This document shows, in pieces, positions 13,252 to 24,600 of a DNA stretch of 64,000 nucleotides. This DNA comes from Gnetum montanum (lineage: Eukaryota > Streptophyta > Gnetopsida > Gnetales > Gnetaceae), in contig MNCI01015850.1 in NCBI GenBank assembly GCA_015680685.1, forward strand, positions 283,532 through 347,531, written 5' to 3'. Position 1 is the stretch's first letter. Each line of letters starts with the position of its first letter. The notes under the pieces are model-generated. The model worked only from the letters and a program-made list of their open reading frames with translations. It searched no databases and had not been told where the DNA came from. A program made the translations under genes and the position numbers.

Positions 13252-13257
<6 letters not shown>

Positions 13258-13284
<27 letters not shown>
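13258..13284. repeat. (TA)n microsatellite
   Basis: A pure TA dinucleotide run of about 27 bases lies in the 3' part of element D, about 140 bases before its 3' LTR. Confidence 0.9.
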
Positions 13285-13287
<3 letters not shown>

Positions 13288-13409
13288 CAGAATAAGAGAC
13301 AAATTCAAGCCCAAAGGAGAAATCAAATTAATGGAGCATAGGATCATAAAAGGAGCATTGGAGCTAGAAAAAGATACTGAATGTGTCATTGTTCAAGGAT
13401 GAATAAAAC

Positions 13410-13420
13410 CTAAGGGGGAT
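13410..13420 (+). promoter_or_regulatory. Polypurine tract of element D
   Basis: The bases 'ctaagggggat' sit four nucleotides before the start of the 3' LTR, where the primer for plus-strand DNA synthesis is expected. Confidence 0.7.
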
Positions 13421-13424
13421 AGAT

Positions 13425-13998
13425 TGTAATATCCCCATTTCCAAATGGTATAGCTACATAAAAAAGATTATGTCTCTTCATAACAAGTATTGTGATTATC
13501 ATAACAAGACCCCAAAGAGAAGTTGTAATCAAGACTTGAAAGGGCATGTTGTAATAAGATACATGTCTCTTGAGGTGACCTTTGGGGGTTTGACCTGAGA
13601 TATTTATACCCAAGCATAGAGGCCATATCAACATGGAGTTGTAGAGCTAGTAAAGGAAAGTAACAAGCATTCGGTGAAGTGGGACATAAAAGAAGACTGG
13701 CCATCCCTTCTAGCTAATTGTAGGCCTAACTATGGTGGTAGTGCTGGATTACCTCTAAGGGATAAATGCTAAAGAAAAAACCCAATGAGGAACACTCTCT
13801 AAGCATGATCCAAATACGCTATTATGCATCAATAAAGCATTCTTCTATTTTTCCTTCTGCATTTTTCATATTATTTTCTTTAATTGTAATGTCAAATGTT
13901 ACATATATTTAACATTTGCTACATTATCATCTTATTCCTAATGTCTAATATAATGTATATTTGATGTTTTCCATGACATTCAGGAACAACAGGCCACA
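13425..13998 (+). repeat. 3' LTR of element D
   Basis: The LTR begins 'tgtaatatccccatttcc' and ends 'caggccaca', followed by the target duplication ttact. It matches the 5' LTR with many substitutions and small indels, so the insertion is old. The last 20 bases differ more than the rest. Confidence 0.87.
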
Positions 13999-14474
13999 TT
14001 ACTAGTTAGAGATATAGTTCATCTTTATTTTCTAGTCATACAATGCTCACAATGAAATGCATAATATAAAAGGAAATTTCATTTTAGAGCATTACTTCAC
14101 ATTCACTAACTCTAATTATGGATATCTAATTTGTGTGATGAAGTGAAGACTAGTCATCAAGTAGTATTTTATTTATCACTTGACTTATAATCATCATGGA
14201 TTGGTTTTTAGATAGTAAATCAATATTGTGATTTTTCTTGTTAAGCTTGATGGGTGGTGTTAAAAATTTGATATATATTATCAAGTTCAATATCTTTAAA
14301 ATGTTCTATATTATATAACACCCTATAAGTTTGTAGTACATAGTCAAGGTATTAGTACTTGTTAGTTAAATTTTGTGATACATAATTCAATTATTTACAT
14401 CTTTTAGTTAATTTTAACTATTCATAATGTCTAGTTGTCCTATTAGCATGACTGTTTCTCTCAACCTATATATG

Positions 14475-15340
14475 TGATGAGCAGCGAGTAGTTCCTACGC
14501 CCAACCAAACAAATCACAAGCATTGCACTAGCGATCTGGTCAAATTCCATGGACATAGCTTCTAAATGCATCGATGGGTAAAGATAGTAACTTAGATACA
14601 TGATTGTTATCTTCTTGGCTCTACTTATGGAAGTTCACTTGTATGGTTAAGTATAAGCCAAGGCACATGATTTTTATGTATATTTATATTCTATTTGATT
14701 TACTCTAAGTGTAAAACAAAGGTAATTAATTGTGAATTAACTAATTAACTATCTAATGCCATAATTTAACCATCCTAACATAAGCATCTAGGACCAGCTT
14801 CCATGCACATCCTAAACTTGTTATAAATGCTACTAGGTTACCAAGTGTTAGGCTACTAGGTGAACCAAGTGATAACACCACTAGGATTACCAAGCGTTAA
14901 TGGTATGTTTGAGGTAGTGGTACTTATGTGTGGTTATTAAGTAGAATAATTAACTAAGAACATGAAGGTAAAATGCAAAGTAATAAAGTTCATAAATGGA
15001 AACATTAAACTATTCTTAAGTGCTGCAAGGAATTCTAAGAATCTTGTCTTTATTTTCAACATATTAAAGTGTTTAGGTATATTGATGTTCAAATAAGAAT
15101 CCGTACAATTCTTGAAGTCCTACTATGGGCACTCAGAAAATATTCTAACTTTAACAGAAGAGAACTACAAGAACTTGGCTACTCTATTGACTTAACATGC
15201 CATAAATGTGGTGGATATGTGCATTTATATAGGCAAGACTAAATACTACATCAACGCATCTAACCATGCATCAATAAGGCTACATCAACAAGGTTGTGTC
15301 GACACATGTGTATCAACATAGCCTATCGAATGATCCATCA
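14475..15340 (-). repeat. 3' LTR of element A1
   Basis: This 866-base copy starts 'tgatgagcagcgagtag' and ends 'tgatccatca' in plus-strand terms. It aligns throughout with 26725-27576, including 'caagtgttaggctactag' and 'ggcaagactaaatacta'. It is the 3' LTR because the element reads on the minus strand. Confidence 0.92.
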
Positions 15341-15350
15341 TACCCCCATT
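15341..15350 (-). promoter_or_regulatory. Polypurine tract of element A1
   Basis: The minus strand reads 'aatgggggta' directly against the inner edge of the 3' LTR, the expected position of the plus-strand primer. Confidence 0.7.
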
Positions 15351-15739
15351 ATTGAATGAAAACACATCTTCAAGTGAACAAAAAATGGGATTAATATTTT
15401 TACAAAATTATGAAGGTATGGAATTATTGGTTGAATAACTCTGAGTGTTAACTTATACAAATTTACAAAGATGACAAAAAATGGATGTCTTGAATAACAA
15501 AATTGGACATCCTTTTAAAAATAACCAACAACGATCCTTTAATGGCTGAAGAAGAGGACTAGATCAAATAATGCTAGGAGGTGGAGGCTCTTAGAGTGCT
15601 AAAGGGCCTTGACTAGGCTCTAGCACAAGTGGTGGTGGTGACTGAGGCTAAGGCTATCTTACTATAGCTACTACTTTTGATGGTAGCTAAAAGGCATCTA
15701 GCAACTCCTTCATCTTCTTCTCCTAACTTTTTGGATCAT

Positions 15740-18420
15740 ACACAGTCCACACATTCACCAATGTCAGTTGGTACAAGGACATCCCATGGATAGGGCATTG
15801 CTGGAAACAAGTCATTTACATTGAAAACCATGCTACAAATTGTTTATGTTCTATGTTGAGTGTCTTTACAAGGTTCTCGAGTTCATGGTAGTCATTCATC
15901 CTCTTGGCTAGGTTCTTAGCAACTAATCATTGATTAGTGAATTATCTCATGAGAACTTCAAGCTTAACATTAATAATCTCTAGCTTTTGCTTGGTGTCCT
16001 TATGGTGCTTGAACTCAACCTCATAGAGGAGGTATGAGCTAGCCACATACTTCTTTAGTTCTGATGATGACCTTTCAGCTATCAACATTACCAAGTTTCC
16101 ATAGCAGAGATTGGAAAGCTTTATGTATTTTATCATTTCTTCAATTTGTAGCTCCTTTAGGAAAATCTCCACTTTGTTGTAGGCATTTAAATCATCAAAG
16201 ATCAGTTACCATTTTTCACCTATCTATTGGAGCTACTAGAGGGCCTTATTCATTTTCACCTTGGCTAATTAGATTTATTTCTCATTTACATCCTTGAGGA
16301 ACCCTACCTAGTCCTTGTACTAATTTTTCACATGTTCAAACTTTATGGTCTCATTTTTCCATACAGCTACCTCAATGACCATTTTCTAGTGAAGTGCTTG
16401 AACCTCTTTCATTGATACATTCCTATTTTCAACTGCTAAACTCCTCAAGTCCATGTTCACCTTAGCAAGCTACTCTTGCTATTATCTCATAAAATTGACC
16501 ATTTGGTCCTTTTGTTCTTTGACATTGTGCAGGCAATGAATGTATTTGGTCAAGACCAAATTCTCCCCGCAGACTTGCACTAAGTCTTTATTGGTGTTGA
16601 AGGTAAGAGCTTTTGATAAGAACGTGTTGAAGACTACCATCTCCTTAGCATTCTCAGCCTCTTTTAATCAATTTAGAAGCTCCATGAATGCTTCATCCCA
16701 TGTGATAGCTTATCTAAGAATGGCAAGATCATCTAATTAGGCTCTTAGTTCTGCAACCTCAACAGCCAACCTTCAGTACTAGTTAGTGGCTACCTCGAGT
16801 TGGGCATTTGATATGATGAGCTTTCCCATTATTTCTAGTAGTTCTGACTAGGTTGTAGTAATTTCCTTTGAGAGATCAAAGATATTTGAAACTAATTGGT
16901 CCAACACTTCTTTGTGTTGGGTTGCACTTAGCCTCCTACTTGCCACTATTATGGAAGCATGCACATCTCTAAGTGCAACAACATCTAGCATGACTACCAT
17001 AGGAGCATTTAAAGATTTGTCCACCCTATCGATCATCACTTCTACCATTATTTCCTATTTCCAATGCTGCATCACCAAGATGTTAGCCCCCTCACCCTTC
17101 TCTAGGTACACCAAGAAGGTTTTGGCATTCCCAAAAATTTTAGGGAACTCCTATTATTTAGGGATGAACATTGTAACCTCTCAAGTACTTAGATTTGATC
17201 TCATGATCTCTTGCATTCTTTAGGTAGAAAATAATGGTGCAATTTCTTCCAACTAGCTTATTGTTCTAGTGACTTCATTAAGATAACTCAATGCTAGTTG
17301 GTAGACTAATGGTTTACCAACTTGGTTCTCCTTATTGTTACTACAAGAGTTACTCATGAAGTTTTTTCATGTGTTCTATGGCTGCATGAGCCTCTAGTGT
17401 TGTTTCTCCAATGGGTGGTGGTAATGGCCACTCCTTAAGAAAATTTGTTGGTGCTTTATCCTTTGTCATCTTCTAACAATAGGTGGTAGGAGCATGATAG
17501 ATGGTATCATTGGCATAATGAGCTATGCCTCCTATTCTGCAAAGTTTTTTGATCAGGCATGGAAATGGAAGTGTCTTCCTCACTTGCTCATTTTTGTTGG
17601 AATGATTTTCAATATCTAGGAAGATGAGCTGAGGGAGGTTGATAAAAATTTGTTGCTTAGAGTAGCGCATGCATAGGTGGAGAAGGTAGTGCCTTTGCTA
17701 GGCCTCACCATTGAGTTTAGATGGTAGGCTAAAATCTTAAAATAAGCTCTCTACATCTTGGTTAGTGTGTCGTACTTCTTATGTCTTACCCCATAACATT
17801 ATTCAATCCACTCCTTTACTTCAGGATCTCCTTTTTTGAGATTTTTGATAGTGTTACCTAGCTTTTGGCAATTTGAGGGCCTCTGCAATGGCCTCAACCA
17901 AATAGGATGCACTAATGTCCTTGATCTTAACAATGGCATCTACCAATGGATTGTTCCAAAATAAATAGGTTATTCCCATGTATCACTCCTTGATGGAAGT
18001 GAGGATGGGCCACACAGGGGATCCTTGTAGTTGAGTCTTAACGACTTCTAGTGTGAGGTCCAAGAAGGTGCCAAAGTTATATTTCTAAAGAACAAAACTT
18101 TGGACTTCCTTGGAATAGATTCACTCAAGATAGGCCTCAATCAATGTGACCTATAGATTTGGCCTAGGCCTTGACACCTCATCTTGCTTTGACCAGCCTA
18201 TATTTGCTATGGGAATCTAACAAAAAGATTCAACTTCAAGCTCCTCCCAAAGAGGTCCTATTACATCTATTTATGCTTCACCTTCGTGTGGCTCTTATGG
18301 CTACTAGACCTATCCTCTTTTGGGCCACTTCTTCCTTGGTTGGGATGGCCCTTCATCCTATGGTCTCTTTGGTTCATCTACAATCACCAACATAACCCAA
18401 GATTAGTGTTTTATTTGTAA
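15740..18420 (-). pseudogene. Extra coiled-coil reading frame after pol in A1
   Basis: The minus strand holds a long, broken coding region downstream of integrase, where Athila-like elements often carry an env-like or accessory frame. Its first part (about 17670-17473) contains 'LPFPCLIKKLCRIGG'. This recalls the plant-specific domain usually annotated as a putative plant transposon protein, but the resemblance is weak. From about 17050 to 15940 the translation is rich in Leu, Glu, Lys and Ala with heptad-like spacing (for example 'SKEITTT-SELLEIMGKL' and 'ELQIEEMIKYIKL'), predicting coiled coils. No signal peptide or membrane segment was seen, so an envelope function is not supported. Numerous stops make it inactive. 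Confidence 0.5.
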
Positions 18421-20225
18421 CTATTAATACCTTAATATGTTTTTTTATTTGGGCAAGCTACACTTTGGTTGGTTGTGATCATGGTAGATGAATTATTTTA
18501 TTATTATTTTATCTATTTAGCTACATGAGTTTGTTGATGAGGTTTAACTTAGTGTAAATTGGTAATTTTAATAATATTTTATTAGTTAAAAATTATGAAG
18601 TTAGAAAAATTTTAGAAAGTTTTCCATCATAAACCATAGGTTTGTGGCCCCCATAACATAAAGCTCACCTTTAGTAGCTTGAGGGTTAAAGAACGAGTGG
18701 ATTTGGACAAGCGGTTAGGAAGTTATGGCTTCATGAAGGCTCTTTGCTCTAAAAATTGGAAAAAATTTCATTGTGTTATTAGGAAAATGTGAAAATTTGT
18801 CTCACTCTCATTGCTTATTTATAGCATATTTCTCTTGCTTCAACGAGGATGCATTGCACAGCTATAGGAAAAGTTTTCACATGTAAAAAACTAAGCATAG
18901 AGAAAGAGTCTTGTGGTGAAATTGGGGTTCAAAGGAAGCCAAAAAAGCCTAGATTAGTGACAAAGCATTGAAGAGGGTGTAGAATATGTTGAATACAAAG
19001 GAGTGCAAAAACTAAATGTTTTGTGGTGGCAGACAATGAAGTTGAGAGTAAAATGGCTAAGGGATATGAAAGTTAACTATCCAAGCTAAGGAGTATGCAA
19101 GTGGATCCTCCCCATAGTAGGCTCATGCCCTTAATTCCCTTGAACACCCTCACACTAAGGAGTTTGTAGGCCCTGAGGATGATTAATGGCTATGGATTAT
19201 GAAAAATCGAATCACCCAAGATACCATCAAAGAAGTGAGACATATCTAAATGGACACATTGATGAAACATGATAATAGGCATTAAGATGGCAAATACATT
19301 AAAGTGATGATAAAAGAGAGAAGGGGATGGAGTTTCTTAGTCTGATCACATGAAGTCCTTATGGAGTTTATGATTAAGGTGATCTTGAAAACATCACATC
19401 CTTAGTTGGAATTAAGACCATCCACTTCCAGTGGCTTTGCATTACACTTTAAGACCATTCGATCCCTTAGAGCTCATGGATACCCATAAAGATCACCCAC
19501 CATTCCAAATAGAGAAGAAAATAGAAGAAAAATGAAGAGGGCCTTAGTTAGAGGGGTGCCTTCAAGTATGGGTAACATGTATCTTCATCCCCATAACTAG
19601 TGCTTGTAGCCCATTATTTTTTCCAAGGGGTGTGCTTTGAATTCCCATGTTTTTTTTACATGGAAACCACATCATGCAAATATATTACTTCTTATTATTG
19701 GTAGACGATAGGAATGGTGAAGAATCAATGAGAATACCCACAAAACTCAAGACTATAGGCAAGTACAAAAGGTATCAAATTCTATTGAAGCCACACCCTT
19801 GTCAATTCTAGTTGATTCATTCTAAGTCTAGGGGCATCAAGGTTATGAGTTTGTTCTAATTTTTTATTTAGAAAGGATCCCATGCTTTAAGAAAAAAAAG
19901 AAACACCATGAAGTTTTGAGTGAAATGGGTGGATGTCATGGACTCGTTGCCTTGTACCATGTGAAAACCAATGTCCCATTATTCAATGCCAAAATTGAAT
20001 AATGAAATCTAGTTATCAAGTAATTAATTTAGTGATAGAATTTAATTAACCATCATTAATTAGCATTTTTTTTTTGACATCAAAGTCTCGATGATAATAA
20101 AGAAGAAAAAGACATGTAACACATTTCAAATAAAGTAAAATATAAAAGAAACTGTAAAATATTTAAAAAATGAGAAATTTATGAAAAATAGTATAAAAAT
20201 AGTTGAAAAACTAGGGAGTCAATTC
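18421..20225. other. Spacer between pol and the extra frame of A1
   Basis: This is an internal non-coding region of the element, AT-rich around 20000-20200. No domain could be read on either strand. Such long spacers between pol and an accessory frame are common in Athila-type elements. Confidence 0.5.
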
Positions 20226-20233
20226 GTAGGATG

Positions 20234-21700
20234 TTAGCATGGATGGCCATCTCCCCAATAACTAAGTTGGAGGGGAGAGATCCAAAAGTTTGAGCATGCT
20301 TGGCCATTCGTTAAGACATTATTCCTGTTGGTTGTTCTTAACTCTAGCAAAGGCTTAAGTTGTTGGATGTTGACTAATAACCTTTTTTTCAAGCTATCAA
20401 GATGGTATATCATCATGGCCACAGATGGAAAAGTTTCATATATAATGTAAGGGCCCTTCCATAGCGTTTTGAATTTAGTATGTTGAGGTACATGCATGGG
20501 GTTCTAGTAGAGCACCTTATCTTCTAGTTGAAACTTTACTTTCCTTATTCTAAGGTCATGGCATTGTTTGTTATGTGTCTTGTGCAGTTCATTCAATGAC
20601 AAGGCCACTAATCTATTCTCATCTAGTATGTTGAGATTCATTAGTCTTTCTCTTTGGACTAGACTTAGGTCCAAGTCAAGGTCACAAGTTGTTGAAAGTG
20701 TATAGAGCTCAACTTAGATAGGAAGAGTTAGAAGTTTCCTGTACACTAACTCGTAGGAAGAATAACCAACAGGAAGTTTCCACATTTAAGGATAAGCCCA
20801 AAGGAAAACATTAAGTTTACTACTCCAATCCTTCTTATATTTTCTAACTATACGTGTTAGTATTTTGGTAATTTCTTTGTTGGTGACCTTAGCTTAACTG
20901 TTGGCATGGGAGTGGTATGGAGGTTTTAATATATGTTTAACCCCCAAGCATTGCATGAGCTTTTGAAGAGTGGCACCAGTAAAGTGTGTTCCATTATCTA
21001 AAATTAGTTCTTGTGGCATACCAAACCTATTTACAACATATTATTGTACAAACTATGCTATCATAGAGGATAAATACTTGGTGATGATAGTGGCTTTAGT
21101 CCATTTGGTACAGTAGTCAATAGTCACATTAATGTAGGTCTTTTCATTTGACATGGGGTTGATGGACCACATGAAGTTAATCCCCCAGAGATTAAAAGGC
21201 TTTAGTAATTGGATCCACTTTTGAGGCCCTTTTGTAAATGTAGTCATCCCTCCATCATGTTGGCATCTATCACAAGAATAGAAAAAGTAATGGACATCCT
21301 TGAAGATTGTAGGCCAATAATACCCTACCATAAATATCTTAATGATTATTTACCTCCCATCATAGTGGCTCTCACAAGGACCTTCATGTGCATTGTGGAG
21401 GACTTGAGCTAATCTACATCAAGGACTCAAGTTAATCTACATCAAGGACTCACCATTATTCTAGGTCATCTACTCAACTCTTGTAAAGATTATCATTGAT
21501 TTCCATAAAGTGTTTAGCTTGATGAGAAAATTATTGTTTCTTCTTGTGGTTGCATTCCTGTGGAATTCCTTGTGTGAGTAGGTAGGAGATGATGTACCCA
21601 TACTAGTTTGTTTCTTTAGGGTTTTGAGAATTAACACTAGCAGAGAGGAGTTTATCAAGAAATTGGTCAAACAGTGGGCTCTCTTCCTCCTTGTTGTCCC
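20234..21700 (-). pseudogene. Integrase region of A1
   Basis: The minus translation gives the zinc-binding half ('GYYWPTIFKD', then 'CDRCQ' at about 21260) followed by the catalytic core. The first catalytic position reads 'WGINFM', with Asn in place of the expected Asp. A later 'NGTHFTG' stretch and 'HSHANS' match the core of plant Ty3/gypsy integrases. The C-terminal part (20497-20234) contains 'FKTLWKGPYII', the GPY/F-type module. Several stops and frame changes interrupt it. The same Asp-to-Asn change occurs in sister copy A2. Confidence 0.8.
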
Positions 21701-21749
21701 ATCTCAACTAAGACAAGTGGTCAGCCATCACATTCTTAATCCCCCTTTA

Positions 21750-22930
21750 GTCAACCATTGTTAAGTTGAACTTTTAAAGGATCATCAATCATTATATGAC
21801 ATAGGGACTATTGGCTTATTCATCATGAATTGAATGGAATTATGGTTAGTGTATACAAAAACTTTTTATCTAAGTAGATAGTGTCTAAATTTCTCTAATG
21901 TGTACACCACTACCAAAAGCTCTTTTTAAGTGATGGTGTAGTTGAGTTATGCATCCACACTGCTTTTTCTTATACAATGGATGTAATATGGACGTTTTTG
22001 ATTGTCCATCTATGTTAGCATGACTTCAAAAACATAATTTGATGCATCTATAAAGATGTGAAATGGCATGGACGAATTTGATGCTTGTAGAATTAGGGTT
22101 TCTACAAGTTTCTACTTTAACTACTGGAATGCATTTTCACATTCCTTGGTCCAAAAAAATGGTGCATCTTCTATTGTGGGCTCCAAAAATGGCTTAATGA
22201 TCTTTGAGAATTTTTCAATGAAGCACCTGTAGTAACCAATGTGACCAAGGAATGACTTCACATCTTTTATTTTCTAGATGATCCTTACTTTCTTTGGGTC
22301 TACCTTGATCCCTTTATTTGCAATCCTATGCCCAAAGACAATGGCCTCTTGGATCATTAGGTGGCTTTTTTTCTAATCAAGGCTTAGTTTTGTCTCCACA
22401 CATCATTTAAGAACTTGCTTAAGGCAATCTAGTGCTTGCTTAAATGTAGCCCCATAGGTAAAGAAGTCATTCATGAAGACTTCTATCCCACTAGCAATCT
22501 ACTGCTAGAATATGCTTAGGATCAAAAGTTGAAATGTGGTGGGATCATTACACAAGCCAAAAGACATCTTTCTATATGAAAAATCCCCCCAATAACTTGT
22601 TATTGTTATCTTGGCCTAGTCCTCCAATGCAATTTAGATCTGGTTATATCTACTATAACCATCTATAAAGTTGTAGTAATAATGTCCCACAATGGTATCC
22701 AGCACTTGGTCCACAAGTGGTAATTAAAAATGATCTTTGTAAGTGGTCATAATCAATAATCAAAAGTCTATATAGACTCTCCACTTTCCTTCTTTCTTTG
22801 GTACAATTATAAGTGGATTGACCCACTCACTATCTACAATGAGGTAAATGAACCGAGCCTTGAGGAGTTGTTTAATTTTCTCCTTAATGATTTTCTTGAA
22901 CTTTGGGTTCAAGCATCTTTGCAGCTACCT
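21750..22930 (-). pseudogene. Reverse transcriptase and RNase H region of A1
   Basis: The RT core is recognisable although broken. 'GIEVFMNDFFTYGATF' (about 22500-22450) occupies the catalytic box, with Asn at one of the two Asp positions. 'GHRIANKGIKVDPKKV' and 'FLGHIGYYRCFIEKFS' follow in the usual order. The RNase H begins at 'FIDASNYVFEVML' (about 22050), keeping the first Asp, and continues through 'QLNYTIT-KELLVVVYTLEKFRHYLL'. Stops at many positions show long inactivity. Confidence 0.82.
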
Positions 22931-23099
22931 CTTTGGTTTGATGGAAGAGTCTATATAAATTCTATGTTGGCATATCCTAGGACTAATTCCTATTAACTCA
23001 TGATATGACTAGGAAAAGATTATTGGCCATTTTTTCATAACTTTTAAGAATTTCTTCTATACAAAAGCAAGTGTGGCATTGATAATAATAGACTTGCCA

Positions 23100-24600
23100 T
23101 TATTTAAGAAAGTATATTCCATTCTTGTTGGTAGAGCCTTTAACTAAAGGGGCTCTTGCTTGAAAGCTTCAAGAATCTCCAACTCTCCCAAATCGATTTT
23201 GCTTTGTTAATCAAAGAGTTGTTGATGCTACCTACTCCAACTTTTCCATGCTTTCAACATATGAACTTATGAGACTCTTAGCTAGTTCCATGCATATTAT
23301 TGATCCAACCTCATTATTTGTGATCAATCACTTGGCACCCTCCTATTTAGTGATTTTTGCATATAGGTACCCCTAAATCTCTACTTTCTATGCACACTAA
23401 TTACATGCTTGAAGGGATATGCCTTTGATGGTTCATATTTTTTGCATGCAATGGCACCATGTGTCATTATACATGATGCATGGAATTCTTTTCTTCTTGA
23501 TCTTTCCAAATTCATATTCCTTGTAAATTTCCAAGAAAATGTTTTGAATCCCCAACCTGGCATCGACGGTGCTTAGCCATGCTCTTTCCATGATGATAGG
23601 AAAGTCCCTATGTAATTCTTCACATGGTCACCAAGAAATCAACAGGATAGAACCACCCATAAATGATGAACACAATGTCTTCCACCAATTCCAAAGGAAC
23701 AGTGATGGATTGGTCTGCCAACTCCAATCTAATGTTGCTTTTTTTAGTGAAGGTAAGTTCCAAGCTTTGTACATTTCTTGTGAAATCAAGTTATCTCTAA
23801 AACTTAAATCTAAAAGAGCCTTACATGGTTCATTTTTAGTGATCTACAAGTGAATAAAAGGACTTCTAGGATTAAATCTCTTCCTAGGAAGATGTTTAGC
23901 CTTGATCCAATTAGTGACTACATGGGTCAACATGATAGTGTGCAATTGGGGATTACTTTGATTTAAAGGTAGCTTGATAGGACTTTCAAATATTAACAGA
24001 TCATAATTAATAGCCATAGATATTTGTGATGGCTTCATGGGGCTATTGGTTCTAAAAAATGGCCTCTTTTGAGGCTTCAATTCAAGATCACTTTGCTAAT
24101 GAGTTGATTGTAAGTTTATTGCCATCATAGTATTTCTTTGCTATGCCTAGGTAGGTATGTCACCCTACATGGATGGAGTAGGTGGTAAAGAAGTTGATGA
24201 TGGTGATGTAAGAGTGGATAGATGTTGAGGAGGATTGAAAGGAAATGGAGACACCCCCCCCCCCCCCCCCCCCCCCCCCCCCTTTCAACAAGGTGCTTTG
24301 TAGTACTCCGAAGGGTAGTAGTGATGCAGGAAGGAACCATGACTAGAAGAGTCATGTACAAATACTAGCTACTGAACATAGTACCCATAGGGATCAAGTT
24401 GACAATAAAGGTACTACTAGCTTGGAGGTGGCATCCCCCATGAGTGCGGTGTTACCATTACTAGTACTACTTTTGAGGTTGAGGTGACACTTCACTTAGA
24501 TAGTAAGCTTATTGGTGGAATTTTTGGAAATAGTTGCCTTATGGATAAGGAAACCATCTGGGTGCTTGCCATTTTTTCAATCTAAGATTTAGAGCATACA
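23100..24600 (-). pseudogene. Protease and linker region of A1
   Basis: The minus translation contains 'CKALLDLSFRDNLI' (about 23830-23790), where the aspartic protease active site of related elements lies. The second frame shift and stops make the rest patchy. The corresponding part of A2 reads 'CKALLNLISRVNLL'. The canonical Asp-Ser/Thr-Gly triad is not intact in either copy, so the protease is assigned from position and similarity between copies. Confidence 0.5.
24254..24292. repeat. Homopolymer run of about 39 C
   Basis: An uninterrupted C run sits inside the gag-protease region of A1. In sister copy A2 the matching place (about 36300-36320) has only a short 'aaggggaa' on the coding strand. 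The run is therefore a local expansion or a sequencing artefact of a short C tract, not a functional site. Confidence 0.85.

Larger units (their letters stand above)
8690..14003 (+). mobile_element. Complete non-autonomous LTR retrotransposon D
   Basis: Two similar LTRs (8695-9275 and 13425-13998) are flanked by an exact 5-bp target duplication, ttact, at 8690-8694 and 13999-14003. Both LTRs begin TG and end CA. A PBS follows the left LTR and a purine tract precedes the right one. The 4.15-kb interior shows no gag, protease, RT, RNase H or integrase. It holds a C-rich non-coding part, a 45-bp minisatellite and a degraded EEP-family gene. This is the arrangement of a large non-autonomous (LARD-like) element that must use enzymes supplied in trans. 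Confidence 0.88.
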
